Shown here piece by piece: positions 18,901 to 26,929 of a DNA stretch of 64,000 nt (its first letter is position 1; each line of letters starts with the position of its first letter). The DNA is from Mesorhizobium sp. LMG 17147. Its GTDB lineage: Bacteria > Pseudomonadota > Alphaproteobacteria > Rhizobiales > Rhizobiaceae. The notes beneath the pieces are model-generated. The model searched no databases and had not been told where the DNA came from. It worked only from the letters and a program-made list of their open reading frames with translations. The DNA is taken from assembly GCF_024297145.1 (NCBI RefSeq), contig NZ_JANCTC010000009.1:160205-224204 (forward strand), in the 5' to 3' direction. The position numbers and the translations under genes were made by a program.

Positions 18901-19034
18901 GTCGAGATGATGCCGGCAAGGTTTTCGCGGCCGCGCTCGGTCTTGGTCAGCACGACGAGCGCCCCCACCGCCGCTGCCACGACGATGAGCAGCGTGTAGA
19001 AAAGGATACGAAGGATACGCCTGAATATTGCCAT
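12984..19034 (-). CDS. tamB: TamB-like translocation and assembly module protein (DUF490)
   Basis: A 2016-residue protein with an N-terminal membrane anchor (IFRRILRILFYTLLIVVAAA) and a very long, Gly/Ala/Ser/Thr-rich, beta-strand-forming body that ends in the conserved TamB domain and the terminal segment GGVFYEREY. TamB proteins span the periplasm and work with the outer-membrane partner TamA in assembling outer-membrane proteins and in lipid traffic. The start codon overlaps the tamA stop by one base (TGATG), so translation is coupled. The protein is longer than enteric TamB (about 1260 residues), largely because residues of about 327-952 are duplicated in tandem at about 953-1575. Confidence 0.93.
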   Translation of the reverse strand: MAIFRRILRILFYTLLIVVAAAVGALVVLTKTERGRENLAGIISTMASTSDRTVTVVGIDGIWSGALRVDHVVLEDREGAWMVARKVAVDWSPLALLSKSFSADRIGAERIELARLPMANTQPRQSGATTLPVSIDVKQLDLPEIALGQALAGSGVAELAAKGALKADASPLAIETNLNIVRHDGKQGTVDAKAQFAPADNKLDLDLRASEPAGGIIANLLKLPGAPPVEIVVSGTGPLANWNGIGTFVVDRRIVTQLTGRHQLTDKGHYVEANGDGEFERFLPENLKPLFAGKTSFDLAGTATAAGGVDVERANIDSDAVHATAAGTVDPNGASDLSVKLAAKGPPIVLSLGSEAQPITVAIKDATARAFGDGKAPMVDIGASLVSVVAGGTRVDDLIGQVHSDGFDIQNRSGPVTIKLTAAGLNTDVATLAPLITGRVSAGLAGSVSKDQVVVDQGTLRSDALNASVTATVVLADLSMTLKMNADAASTALPPQVSSVLGQRVQFSATATRDPDGAFAANALQLTSGTLNASGTASAQGTDIRADIKGTLGDVSVLSPLVGAKVGGAVDFALTASGARTAPDFSVSASSDSLTASGHAVKQIKLSARGKADIASPAADVSLTGSVDDQPLDLKASLVTTDGKRSINGLAVSLADNKVSGDLGLDDNLLPLGTLALDAADIAPLARLAGQTVAGDVRGTIRFANDNGAPTVAIDATSTAISRGELAAKTIAVNALVANYLKAPAIAGKVKADTITSGTTVISGIDVDLKRDGDWTGFSGGATVAGIPASAAGRVSIANGITAIELASGEAIIRGIKAAIAQPSALTIANGMVSIENLALGVGGGSVAVSGTAGQTLDLAATLSAVPAALANDFSPGLDAVGALSGTAQVTGSSDAPDIRFNARLSGAETNQTRRAGLGPLDLDAAGRFSSVSGLAIEQATLAGEKISGKAAGTINPNGASDFSLDLASTGPSLPLSFGSKASPIKLELQAISLKAAGQGTQPKLDISATLPSAATNLARIEGITLALHSDRFDVKARTGPISGTVTAEKIGLDNPTVAPLIAGKVTAKLAGSLAADAVIMDSGTVTSDALNSAFNGRVSLADGAIDLNLKADAASAALPAAIRGVLAERTQLSAALKRDANGNVTANAVRLSSGSLTADGQASLADNKLSADVKGALGDVSLVSKDAKGAISFALNAQGASTAPDLSLTVNSDRLSVAAREITGLKLTATGKADAANPAANVQLTGNVAGQPLQGSAVLATSDGKRAINGLLLSLGKNRISGDLALDDAFVPVGTVALDLPDIGPLAALALEKADGDVRGTIAFSKAGAVPQVAVKAMTGSISRGDVSAKAVTIDALIANYLAAPVISGKIRADSVTSGGTVIRGVDVDLKRDGEWTGFSGGATVKDIPLKAGGRVKAVKGTTTVELASGEATIRGIKAAIAQASTINIANGVPSFDRLVLNLGGGTATVTGKAGQALDLNATLARVPISIANGFSPGLDAAGSISGTVKVTGAPANPAVAFKIDAAGVQTSQTRGAGFGAMGVSSSGTYSGNRLTFDANMSDAAGLGLKGGGTMTTSGAPTLDLNFSGKVPFAFLTRTLAAQGLSLSGTADVDIQVRGPATSPVISGTVRTSGARLLDARSGLAINDITADVAVGGGVARINRLTGTLSTRGSLSASGTVGIDPAKGFPADLSIKLVDGRYTDGKVVTANLGGDLTVKGPLTSAPVISGTVNLAKTVITVPEKLPGSLAELNVKHKNAPAAVRAQDKALRPAAASSGGGGSGLNLDVTVNAPSQIFIQGRGVDAELGGSLRLTGPASSPQAVGTFTLRRGRLTILAKRLTFTEGTVGFSGSLVPYLNLTAQSKTTSATVTIVVSGEATNPKFTFSSVPALPEDEVLAQLIFGRSMSNLSPLQIAQLAEAAGQLAGVGGSTSLLQNLRSAIGVDDLDVITDEEGGTAVSAGKYLNDRTYVTIQKGDRPGSGKATVDLDVGRGVKLRGEATDAGEAKGGVFYEREY
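14325..16178 (-). repeat. tamB internal duplication, second copy
   Basis: Encodes residues of about 953-1570, beginning at GTINPNGASD and following the same order of landmarks as the first copy (SDALN, DGKRAINGL, GDVRGTI, DVDLKRDG, WTGFSGGATV, IRGIKAAIAQ). The downstream limit is approximate because similarity fades after QTSQTRGAGFG. Confidence 0.72.
16179..18056 (-). repeat. tamB internal duplication, first copy
   Basis: Encodes residues of about 327-952 of TamB, beginning at GTVDPNGASD. Landmarks recurring in the second copy at a period of about 626 residues are NPNGASD, SDALN, DGKRxINGL, GDVRGTI, DVDLKRDG, WTGFSGGATV and IRGIKAAIAQ. The copies have diverged at many positions, so the event is old. 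Confidence 0.75.
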
Positions 19035-20962
19035 CAGAATGCCTGGCCGATGCCGGCATAAATGCCGAAATGAGGATCGTCGGGGCCGCGGTTGAGCGGC
19101 ACTGCCGCGTCGATGCGCAGCGGCCCGAACGCCGTCAGATAGCGCAAGCCTACACCCGCGCCGACCTTCATGTCCGAAAAATCGGGGACCTGCCTGGTCG
19201 ACACCGTGCCGGCATCGACGAACGGCACGACGCCGATCTTGTCGGTGACGGCGATGCGCATCTCGACCGAGGTCTCGAAGAAGGAAAGCCCGCCGATCGG
19301 CTCTCCGTTGCTGTCCTTCGGGCCGATGCCTTGATAGGCATAGCCGCGCACCGAACCGCCGCCGCCGGAGTAGAAGCGGCGGTCGGCCGGAACATCTTGA
19401 AGACTGGCGCCGATGATCGAGCCGATGGCGGCACGTTCGGCGAAAACGAATTTCGAGGCCGAATCGAGCGACTGGTAGGCCGACCCCTCGCCCTTCAGCT
19501 TGACGAAGGCAGCCCCGCTCAAAATGTCGTAGCTCGGCTCGGCATAGGCCAGCACCCTGAAGCCCCGAGTCGGATTGAGCTTGCTGTCGCGATTGTCGTA
19601 GACATATTGCAGTGGAATGCTGGCGATCAGATAGGTGTGCTTGCCGAAAGCGTCGTGGATCCTCGAATAATCCAGCGCGACTTGCGCGGAAACCGTCTGC
19701 TTCTTGTCGAGTTCGTAGGATAGGCCGGTACTGCCCTTGACCGAGAAATGGTCATAGGCGTCGGGGTGCTCCAGCACAGCATTGACGCTGGCAATGAATT
19801 TCGACGCCGGCCCGACCACGCCCGGCTTTTCGAACATGACGCCGGCATTGTAATTGAGCTGGGTCAAGTCGTTGCTGCCGATGCCGCTGATCTTGCCGTC
19901 GATGCGCAGCTTTTCGGCGCGGCCAAACAGATTGCGATGCCCCCAATAGCCTTCGAGGCCCAGCCCTTCGGTGTTTGAGAAGCTGCCGCCAATGCCGAAA
20001 TAGCGCGGCTTGCGTTCGCTGACCTGGACACCGATCGGGACATTGCCCTCGGCGTCGAGGGCGTCGGCTTCCTTCACCGTCACGCTGTTGAAGACCTCGA
20101 GGCCGAGCAGCCTGTCGCGTGCATCGTCGATCTCATCGGGCGAATACTGGCGGCCACGCTTCAGGCCGGTCATATATTCGGTGAAGTCGCGGTCGACCTT
20201 TTCGGTGCCCTCGACAGTGGTGTCGCCATAGCCGGCGACCGGGCCGGCCGCGACGGTGAGCGTCACGTCGAGCGTCGAACCGGCGTGCTCGGCGACGATC
20301 TCGCGGCCCGTCACCTTGGCCAGCGGCCTGCCTTCTTGCTTGAGTGCCCGCACGATCGCCGCCTCGGCCTTGAGCACGGCGCCCGAACTGGCGTCACCGC
20401 CGGCGATCAGACCGAAATCGGCACTTGCCAGCCCCGCTGCATCGCCTTTCAGTCTGATGTTGCCAAGCGTGAATTTCGGCCCGGCCGCTATGCTTATCAC
20501 CACCGGAATCGGCTGCGGGCCGGAAAACTCGGCATCGGGCGGCAGATCGTCGAGCGGCTTGCCTTGAATGGTGATGGTGACGACACCCTCGTATCGCGCG
20601 TCCGCGTAGAGCGCGGCGACAAGTTGCTCACGGTCGCTGCGCGCCTTGGCTAAAAGACCCAGCGAACCTGATACCGGGTGTTCCTCGTCGGCTTTCAGCG
20701 CCGAGGCGTTTTCGAGCTTCTCGGCGAGATCCTTGTCGGCGTCGGCTGTCTCGATCGTCACGGCATAGCGCAGCGGGTCGACGATCTCGGCATCTTCGTC
20801 CTTCGACGATCCCCATAGCTTGATGCCGAAAATCTCGAAGGCTGCCGCATTTCCGGTCTCGACAATAAGTGCCGCCGAGCACAGCAAGGCGAAAAGCAGG
20901 GCGCGCGAAAGCGCGCGCCGTGGCGCGGTTCCTCCCGACATCTGCCTTTCATACGCCGGCAT
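19034..20962 (-). CDS. tamA: TamA-like outer-membrane assembly protein (BamA/Omp85 superfamily)
   Basis: A 642-residue protein with a cleavable signal (ALLFALLCSAALIVETGNAAA), periplasmic POTRA modules over about residues 60-300, and a C-terminal 16-strand Omp85 barrel. The barrel ends GIYAGIGQAF with a terminal Phe, and contains the family segment GGGGSVRGYAYQGIGP near residue 530, matching the VRGY motif of the L6 loop. It partners TamB, encoded immediately downstream with a one-base stop/start overlap. AGGAG 4 bases before the ATG supports this start; another ATG 21 bases on also has a purine-rich site. Role: insertion of outer-membrane proteins. Confidence 0.93.
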   Translation of the reverse strand: MPAYERQMSGGTAPRRALSRALLFALLCSAALIVETGNAAAFEIFGIKLWGSSKDEDAEIVDPLRYAVTIETADADKDLAEKLENASALKADEEHPVSGSLGLLAKARSDREQLVAALYADARYEGVVTITIQGKPLDDLPPDAEFSGPQPIPVVISIAAGPKFTLGNIRLKGDAAGLASADFGLIAGGDASSGAVLKAEAAIVRALKQEGRPLAKVTGREIVAEHAGSTLDVTLTVAAGPVAGYGDTTVEGTEKVDRDFTEYMTGLKRGRQYSPDEIDDARDRLLGLEVFNSVTVKEADALDAEGNVPIGVQVSERKPRYFGIGGSFSNTEGLGLEGYWGHRNLFGRAEKLRIDGKISGIGSNDLTQLNYNAGVMFEKPGVVGPASKFIASVNAVLEHPDAYDHFSVKGSTGLSYELDKKQTVSAQVALDYSRIHDAFGKHTYLIASIPLQYVYDNRDSKLNPTRGFRVLAYAEPSYDILSGAAFVKLKGEGSAYQSLDSASKFVFAERAAIGSIIGASLQDVPADRRFYSGGGGSVRGYAYQGIGPKDSNGEPIGGLSFFETSVEMRIAVTDKIGVVPFVDAGTVSTRQVPDFSDMKVGAGVGLRYLTAFGPLRIDAAVPLNRGPDDPHFGIYAGIGQAF

Positions 20963-21175
20963 TACGCTCCTAGCCTAGCTCGCAAACCTAAAATTGGAAT
21001 GAAGTTCTGAAGCACTCGTAAAGGGGCCACAATCCAATTGCTGAAATAGACAGGGCTTGGAACTCACACCTTCTGCGTCGCCGCAAGAAAGCGTGATCCC
21101 CTGTCCTATGGAGCTACTACCGGTCATCGGCCGGAAAGCAAACCGTTGGCAGGCGGATCCTGCCGCGTCCTGATG

Positions 21176-21204
21176 TTGACAAGCGCGACTGAAGCTTGAA
21201 GATT
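21176..21204 (+). promoter_or_regulatory. Possible sigma-70-type promoter for the alpha-2-macroglobulin gene
   Basis: A consensus -35 box TTGACA (21176-21181) is followed after 17 bases by a weak -10 match (AAGATT, 21199-21204), 31 bases before the start codon. It lies in the 273-base divergent region between tamA and this gene. Only the -35 is convincing. Confidence 0.35.
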
Positions 21205-21235
21205 TCTGGACGTCAGCACTTGTCTGGAGGGGTTT

Positions 21236-24200
21236 ATGGCAATGCGCGCGGCTCGTGGTCTATCGATTCTTTTCCTTCTCTTTTTTGCCTGGAGCGGTGT
21301 CGCGCAAGCGGCCGAAGCCCGGCGGGTGGTGACGTCGAACAATTCCGACTATTTTGGTTTCGATCTCAGATCCGACCAGAATGTCAGCCTCGACCAGTGC
21401 AAGACCACCTGCCTCGGCGACCCGGCCTGCCGCGCCTTCACCTACAACCTCAAGGCCAAATGGTGCTTCCTTAAATCCGATTACAATTCGTTGAAACCCT
21501 TCAGCGGCGCTGTCGCCGGCAAGGTCGTCAACATCGATGGCGATCCCGACATTGGCGCGCCACCCGAACTCGCCTTCTTCCCGAACTGGATGGCAGACCA
21601 GGCCCAGCAATACCGCAACAAGCTCACCGGCCCGACCTACACCAAGCCGACCGAGGGGCTGACGGCGCTGAGCGCCGCCGCCGAACAGTCGGCGCTGACG
21701 GGCGATCATCGCGCGGCCATGCACAAATACGAGGCGGCGGTTTCGGTGTTGCCTGATGACGGCCAACTCTGGCTCGAGCTGGCGCGCGAAACGCTTGCCG
21801 TCCATCCGACCGCCAACAGTTCGGAGCCGTCGACGCTGCCGGCGAACGCCACATCCGCCGCCTTCAATGCCTACAAATTGCTGCGCACCACCAGGACGCG
21901 CGCCGACGTGCTGGCGCTGCTCGGGGACGGCCTTGATCGCCGCGATCTGTACAGGCCGGCCCTGCAGGCCTACGAGGCGAGCCTCGCTCTCGTCAATTCG
22001 CCGGCAGTCAGGGCCGCCTACCAGGATCTCAAGGCCCGCAAGGGCTTCCGCGTCATCGATCATACCGTCGATGCCGACACCAGCGCGCCACGCATCTGCG
22101 CGCAGTTCTCCGAGGAGCTGGTCAAGACCGGCGTCGACTACTCGCAGTTCGTTACTGTCGACAACGCCGCTCCCAAGGGCGTCGAAGCCAAGGACAAGCA
22201 GATCTGCGTCGAAGGGCTCGAGCACGGCCAACATTATGACGTGACCTTCCGCGCCGGCCTGCCGGCCGCCATTGGCGAGGTCACCGCGGCACCGGTGGTG
22301 CTGTCGATCTACGTGCAGGACCGCGCGCCTTCGGCCCGCTTCACCGGCGACAGCTTCGTGCTGCCCGCCGGCGCACGCCGCGGCATACCGGTCGTCACCG
22401 TCAACATGAATGCCGCCGAAATGAAGCTCTTCCGCATCGGCGACCGCTCGCTGGCCCAACTTCTGTCGGGATATCAGTTCCTGCGCCAGCTTGACGGCTA
22501 CGACATTTCGAACATCTCCGAGCAGATGGGCGAGCCGGTCTGGCAGGGTCAGCTCGATATCGCCAACGACCTCAACAAGGAAGTCACCACCTCCTTCCCA
22601 ATCGATGAGGCGTTGCCGAAGCGCAAGCCCGGCGTCTATGTGCTGACCGCACAAGCCGTCGACGATCGCAGCGACGACTATGATTCGCACGCCACGCAAT
22701 GGTTCGTCGTCTCCGATATCGGCCTGTCGACCTATACCGGACAGGATGGACTGAACGTCTTTGCGCGTTCGCTCGCAACCGCCAAGCCGATTGCCGGCGC
22801 CGAGCTGACGCTGCTGGCCAGGAACAATGAAATCCTCGGCACCGCGACCACCGACGCGGAAGGGCGGGCGGTGTTCAATCCCGGCCTGACGCGCGGCGAC
22901 AGCGGCATGGCGCCGGCCGTGCTGATGGCCAAACAGGGCGACGACGATTTCGTCTTCCTCGATATGGGCCGCGCCGGCTTCGACCTGTCCGACCGTGGCG
23001 TCGCCGGACGGCCGGCACCTGGCGCGCTCGACGTCTATGCCTGGACCGAGCGCGGCATCTACCGCGCCGGCGAAGATGTCCATGTCGCGGCTCTTGCCCG
23101 CGACAGTGCCGCCAAGGCGGTCGAGAACCTGCCGCTGACCTTCATCTTCTCGCGGCCCGACGGCGTCGAGGACCGCCGCATCGTCAGCGACGGCGCGTCG
23201 GCCGGCGGTCACGCAGTCGACCTGCCGCTGGAACCCAACGCCATGCGCGGCACCTGGACGCTGGCGATCCATACCGATCCCAAGCAGGCGGCGGTCGCCA
23301 GCCAGATGTTCCTGGTCGAGGACTTCGTACCGGACCGCATCGAGTTCGACCTGTCCTCCGACAAGCAGGAGATCGCCCAGGGCGAGACCGCCAACATTAC
23401 CGTCGACGGCCGCTTTCTCTACGGCGCGCCGGCCGCGGGCCTCGCGCTCGAAGGCGAATTGACGCTGTCGACCGCCCGCGATTGGGACCGCTTCAAAGGC
23501 TATTCCTTCGGTCTGGCCGACGAACAGTCGGCTGAACCGACAGTGACGCCCTTCACCGGCCTGCCGGTGGTCGGCGAGGACGGCAAGGCGACCTTCCCGG
23601 TCTCCGTCGATCAATTGCCATCGACCACCAAGCTGGTCGATGCCAAGATCACTGTCAGGATGCGTGAAACCGGCGGCCGTGCCGTCGAGCGCTCGCTGAA
23701 TATCGGCATCCGCCCGCAGGGCCACATGATCGGCATCCGTCCGGATTTCGACGGAGACGAGGTGCCGCAAGGCGGCACGGCCAAGTTCAGCGTGATCGCC
23801 GTCGACCCAGACGGCAAGCGTGAGGCGCTGAAGGGCGCACAGTGGTCGCTGGTCAAGGTCGAGCGCAGCTACCAGTGGTACCGCTCGAGCAACTCCTGGA
23901 ACTATGAGCCGGTCACCTTCACCAAGGCGATGGCCAACGGCCAGGTCGACCTGAGCGCCGATGGTGAGGCTACGGTGTCGCTGCCGGTCGACTGGGGCCG
24001 CTACCGGCTCGAGATCGAGACATCGGATCCGGAAGGTCCGGCCACCAGCTACGAGTTCGACGCCGGCTGGTATGTCAGTTCCACCACCACCGAAACGCCC
24101 GACGGCCTCGAGATCGCCCTCGACAAGGATACCTATGCGGCGGGTGAAGTGGCCAAGCTCAAAGTGTCGCCGCACTTTGCCGGCGAGCTGCTCGTCACCA

Positions 24201-26716
24201 TCGGCGCCGACAAGCTCCTGAAGACCGTCACCGCCAGCGTGCCGGCCGGCGGCAGCACTGTCGACATCCCGGTCGGCGACGACTGGGGTGCCGGCGCCTA
24301 CGTCACGGCAACGCTGTTCAGGCCGGGCGATGCGCAAGAGACACGCATGCCGGCCCGCGCCATCGGCGTCAAATGGCTGAAGCTCGATCCCGGCTCGCGG
24401 AAGCTTGCCGTCAGCTTGGCGACGCCGGACAAGACCATGCCGCGCCAGCAGCTGTCGATCCCGGTCGCCGTTGCCGGCGTACAGCCCGGCACCAACGCCT
24501 ATGTCATGGTCGCGGCCGTCGACGTCGGCATCCTCAACCTGACCAACTACAAGGTGCCGGATCCGGAGAACTGGTTCTTCGGGCAGCGCATGCTCGGTCT
24601 CGAGGTTCGCGACATCTATGGCCGGCTGATCGACGGCTCGCTGGGCACAACCGGTAAGCTGCGCACCGGCGGCGACGGCGCCAACATGCAATCGCAAGGC
24701 AGTCCGCCGACCGAAAAGCTGGTCGCCTTCTTCTCCGGCCCGGTCCAGCTCGACGCCGACGGCAAGGCGCGGATCGACTTCGACATTCCGCAGTTCAACG
24801 GCACCGTGCGCGTCATGACCGTCGCCTGGACCAAGGAAGCGGTCGGCCATGCCCAGTCCGACGTCATCGTGCGTGATCCGGTGGTAATCACCGCCGGCCT
24901 GCCGCGCTTCCTGGCGCCCGGCGATTCCGCCGTCATGCGGCTCGACGTCGCCGACACCGACGGCCCCGCAGGCGACTACAAGCTGACCGTCAACACGACA
25001 GGCGACCTGTCAACCGGCAATGCCGCCTTGCCTGAAAAGCTGACGCTCGCCAAAGGCAAGCGGCAGACACTAACCGTGCCGTTGATTGCGCAGACCGCAG
25101 GCAACGCCTCGATCACCATCAGGCTTGCGCATGCCGACGGCACCGCCGTCGAGCAGACGCTCTATGTGCCGGTGCGCCCGGCGCAACTGCCGGTGACCAC
25201 CCGCATGGTCGTCGACCTCAAGGGCAATGGCGGCGCGCTGCGCGTCGACAAGGAACTGCTGGCGGCAAGCCTGCTCGATGGCGCTTCGGTCAGCGTCGGC
25301 GTTTCGCAGGCGGCTGCCTTCGACGTGCCGTCGCTGCTGATGACGCTCGACCGCTATCCCTATGGTTGCGCCGAACAGACCACCAGCCGCGCCATGCCGC
25401 TTCTCTACGTCAACGACATGGCTTCCGGCATCGGCATGGCCAGCGACCCCGATCTGCATGGCCGCGTCCAGGACGCCATCTACAAGGTGCTGAGCTACCA
25501 GGCATCGGCCGGCAGCTTCGGCCTGTGGGGTCCGGGTTCCGGCGATCTGTGGCTCGACGCCTATGTCACCGATTTCCTGACCCGGGCGCGCGAGCAGAAA
25601 TACGACGTGCCGGCCTTGGCGATGAACCAGGCGCTGAGCAATCTGCAGAACGCGATCGGCTACGATCAGGACGTCCAGGATCGCGGCAGCGAGATCGCCT
25701 ACGCGCTCTATGTGCTTGCCCGCAACAAGAAGGCCTCGGTCGGCGATCTGCGTTATTATGCCGACACCCAGCTCGAAGCCTTTACCAGCCCGATGGCCGT
25801 CGCCCAGCTGGCGGCGTCTCTCGCGCTCTACGGTGACACGCAGCGCTCGGAGGCGACCTTCCAGGCCGCGCTGCAACTGGCCAAGTCGACACCCGAATAT
25901 GACTATTACCGATCCGACTATGGCTCGCCGCTGCGTGACGGCGCGGCGATCCTGGCGCTTGCCGCGGAAAGCAAACCGGTGCCGACCATCGTGCCGGCGC
26001 TGATCCAGCTGGTGACCAGGGAACGCGCCGACGCCAGGTGGACCAGCACACAGGACGAGTCCTGGATGCTGCTGGCGGCCCGGGCGCTGAAGGCCGGCAA
26101 TGATTCGATCGCGCTGACCGTCAACGGCGCACCGCATGCCGGCGGCTATTCGGACCAGATCGCCGGCGGCGACCTGGCCGACAGTCCGCTGACCATCGTT
26201 AATACCGGCAGAAATCCGCTGCAGGCGGTCGTCACCACTGTGGCCTCGCCGATCCAGCCTCTGCCGGCCGGCGGCAACGGCTTTACCATCAGCCGTACCT
26301 ACTACAAGCTCGACGGCACAGAGGCCAACGTGACGGAGGTCAAACAGAACGAACGCTATGTCGTCGTGCTCAAGGTTTACGAGCAGAACACCTGGCCTTC
26401 GCGGCTGCTGATCACCGACCTGTTGCCGGCCGGCTTCGAGATCGACAATCCGGGCCTGGTCTCCAGCGCTCAGTTGACGAACTTCTCCTGGCTGGCGCAG
26501 ACCGATGCCGCCCATCTCGAATTCCGCGACGACCGTTTCGTCGCGGCGTTCAATCCAAACGACGGCGACGGCGACCGCAACATAACGCTCGCCTACGTCG
26601 TGCGCGCGGTGACGCCGGGCACCTATGCCCACCCGGCGGCAACGATCGAGGACATGTACCGGCCGCAATATTCGGCCCGCACCGCCACCGGCATGATGGA
26701 GGTCAAGGCGCCGTAA
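21236..26716 (+). CDS. Bacterial alpha-2-macroglobulin (YfhM-like) with PAN/Apple domain and thioester motif
   Basis: An 1826-residue exported protein. A signal peptide (ILFLLFFAWSGVAQAAEA) is followed by a Cys-containing PAN/Apple-like module (about 30-95, with CKTTCLGDPACRAFTY) and then successive macroglobulin and CUB-like domains. The thioester site CAEQ is present at residues 1378-1381, so covalent trapping of attacking proteases is possible. Family knowledge places it in the periplasm as a protease inhibitor protecting the cell wall. It is followed by pbpC, a pairing also seen in enteric bacteria. GGAGGGG just before ATG 21236 fixes the start. No lipobox is seen, unlike the lipoprotein form in E. 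coli. Confidence 0.93.
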   Translation: MAMRAARGLSILFLLFFAWSGVAQAAEARRVVTSNNSDYFGFDLRSDQNVSLDQCKTTCLGDPACRAFTYNLKAKWCFLKSDYNSLKPFSGAVAGKVVNIDGDPDIGAPPELAFFPNWMADQAQQYRNKLTGPTYTKPTEGLTALSAAAEQSALTGDHRAAMHKYEAAVSVLPDDGQLWLELARETLAVHPTANSSEPSTLPANATSAAFNAYKLLRTTRTRADVLALLGDGLDRRDLYRPALQAYEASLALVNSPAVRAAYQDLKARKGFRVIDHTVDADTSAPRICAQFSEELVKTGVDYSQFVTVDNAAPKGVEAKDKQICVEGLEHGQHYDVTFRAGLPAAIGEVTAAPVVLSIYVQDRAPSARFTGDSFVLPAGARRGIPVVTVNMNAAEMKLFRIGDRSLAQLLSGYQFLRQLDGYDISNISEQMGEPVWQGQLDIANDLNKEVTTSFPIDEALPKRKPGVYVLTAQAVDDRSDDYDSHATQWFVVSDIGLSTYTGQDGLNVFARSLATAKPIAGAELTLLARNNEILGTATTDAEGRAVFNPGLTRGDSGMAPAVLMAKQGDDDFVFLDMGRAGFDLSDRGVAGRPAPGALDVYAWTERGIYRAGEDVHVAALARDSAAKAVENLPLTFIFSRPDGVEDRRIVSDGASAGGHAVDLPLEPNAMRGTWTLAIHTDPKQAAVASQMFLVEDFVPDRIEFDLSSDKQEIAQGETANITVDGRFLYGAPAAGLALEGELTLSTARDWDRFKGYSFGLADEQSAEPTVTPFTGLPVVGEDGKATFPVSVDQLPSTTKLVDAKITVRMRETGGRAVERSLNIGIRPQGHMIGIRPDFDGDEVPQGGTAKFSVIAVDPDGKREALKGAQWSLVKVERSYQWYRSSNSWNYEPVTFTKAMANGQVDLSADGEATVSLPVDWGRYRLEIETSDPEGPATSYEFDAGWYVSSTTTETPDGLEIALDKDTYAAGEVAKLKVSPHFAGELLVTIGADKLLKTVTASVPAGGSTVDIPVGDDWGAGAYVTATLFRPGDAQETRMPARAIGVKWLKLDPGSRKLAVSLATPDKTMPRQQLSIPVAVAGVQPGTNAYVMVAAVDVGILNLTNYKVPDPENWFFGQRMLGLEVRDIYGRLIDGSLGTTGKLRTGGDGANMQSQGSPPTEKLVAFFSGPVQLDADGKARIDFDIPQFNGTVRVMTVAWTKEAVGHAQSDVIVRDPVVITAGLPRFLAPGDSAVMRLDVADTDGPAGDYKLTVNTTGDLSTGNAALPEKLTLAKGKRQTLTVPLIAQTAGNASITIRLAHADGTAVEQTLYVPVRPAQLPVTTRMVVDLKGNGGALRVDKELLAASLLDGASVSVGVSQAAAFDVPSLLMTLDRYPYGCAEQTTSRAMPLLYVNDMASGIGMASDPDLHGRVQDAIYKVLSYQASAGSFGLWGPGSGDLWLDAYVTDFLTRAREQKYDVPALAMNQALSNLQNAIGYDQDVQDRGSEIAYALYVLARNKKASVGDLRYYADTQLEAFTSPMAVAQLAASLALYGDTQRSEATFQAALQLAKSTPEYDYYRSDYGSPLRDGAAILALAAESKPVPTIVPALIQLVTRERADARWTSTQDESWMLLAARALKAGNDSIALTVNGAPHAGGYSDQIAGGDLADSPLTIVNTGRNPLQAVVTTVASPIQPLPAGGNGFTISRTYYKLDGTEANVTEVKQNERYVVVLKVYEQNTWPSRLLITDLLPAGFEIDNPGLVSSAQLTNFSWLAQTDAAHLEFRDDRFVAAFNPNDGDGDRNITLAYVVRAVTPGTYAHPAATIEDMYRPQYSARTATGMMEVKAP

Positions 26717-26775
26717 GGCAAAAAAGGCGGATAGGAATATGGCGATGGCGCTGCCTCTCATTGCCCTGCCGGGCA

Positions 26776-26803
26776 TTTCTCCCCGTATAGAGACGGGGAG
26801 AAA
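26776..26803. repeat. Hairpin repeat unit after the alpha-2-macroglobulin gene
   Basis: Perfect 11-bp inverted repeat TTTCTCCCCGT / ACGGGGAGAAA around a 6-base loop. Its core is the same as the hairpin at 26872-26901, so the two are related copies of a palindromic intergenic repeat of a type I recall from Mesorhizobium. It may also serve as terminator for the preceding gene. Confidence 0.7.
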
Positions 26804-26871
26804 GAGCCATGCGCCGAAGTTTTCGCCGAACTTTAACACCGCAGAAAAGGCGCCAAGGGTCGCGACAGCCC

Positions 26872-26929
26872 CCTTCTCCCCGTCACTAAACGGGGAGAAG
26901 GCGCCGGCAGGCGGATGAGGGGCGGCGCC
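26872..26929. repeat. Palindromic intergenic repeat overlapping the pbpC ribosome site
   Basis: Perfect 12-bp inverted repeat CCTTCTCCCCGT / ACGGGGAGAAGG (26872-26883 and 26890-26901), followed by GCGCCGGCAGGCGGATGAGG, a tail that I recall accompanying this palindrome in Mesorhizobium genomes. The purine-rich tail supplies the GAGGGG ribosome site for pbpC. Confidence 0.65.

Noticed and set aside
16962..19061. A 699-codon plus-strand frame opposite tamB
   Set aside because: It is the antisense image of a gene with clear TamB features and TamA coupling; composition is not protein-like and there is no ribosome site.
21260..24850. A 1196-codon open frame on the minus strand opposite the alpha-2-macroglobulin gene
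   Set aside because: The plus-strand product has signal peptide, domains and thioester motif; the opposite frame is Arg/His/Gly/Asp-rich with no recognisable domain, as expected from antisense reading of GC-rich codons.
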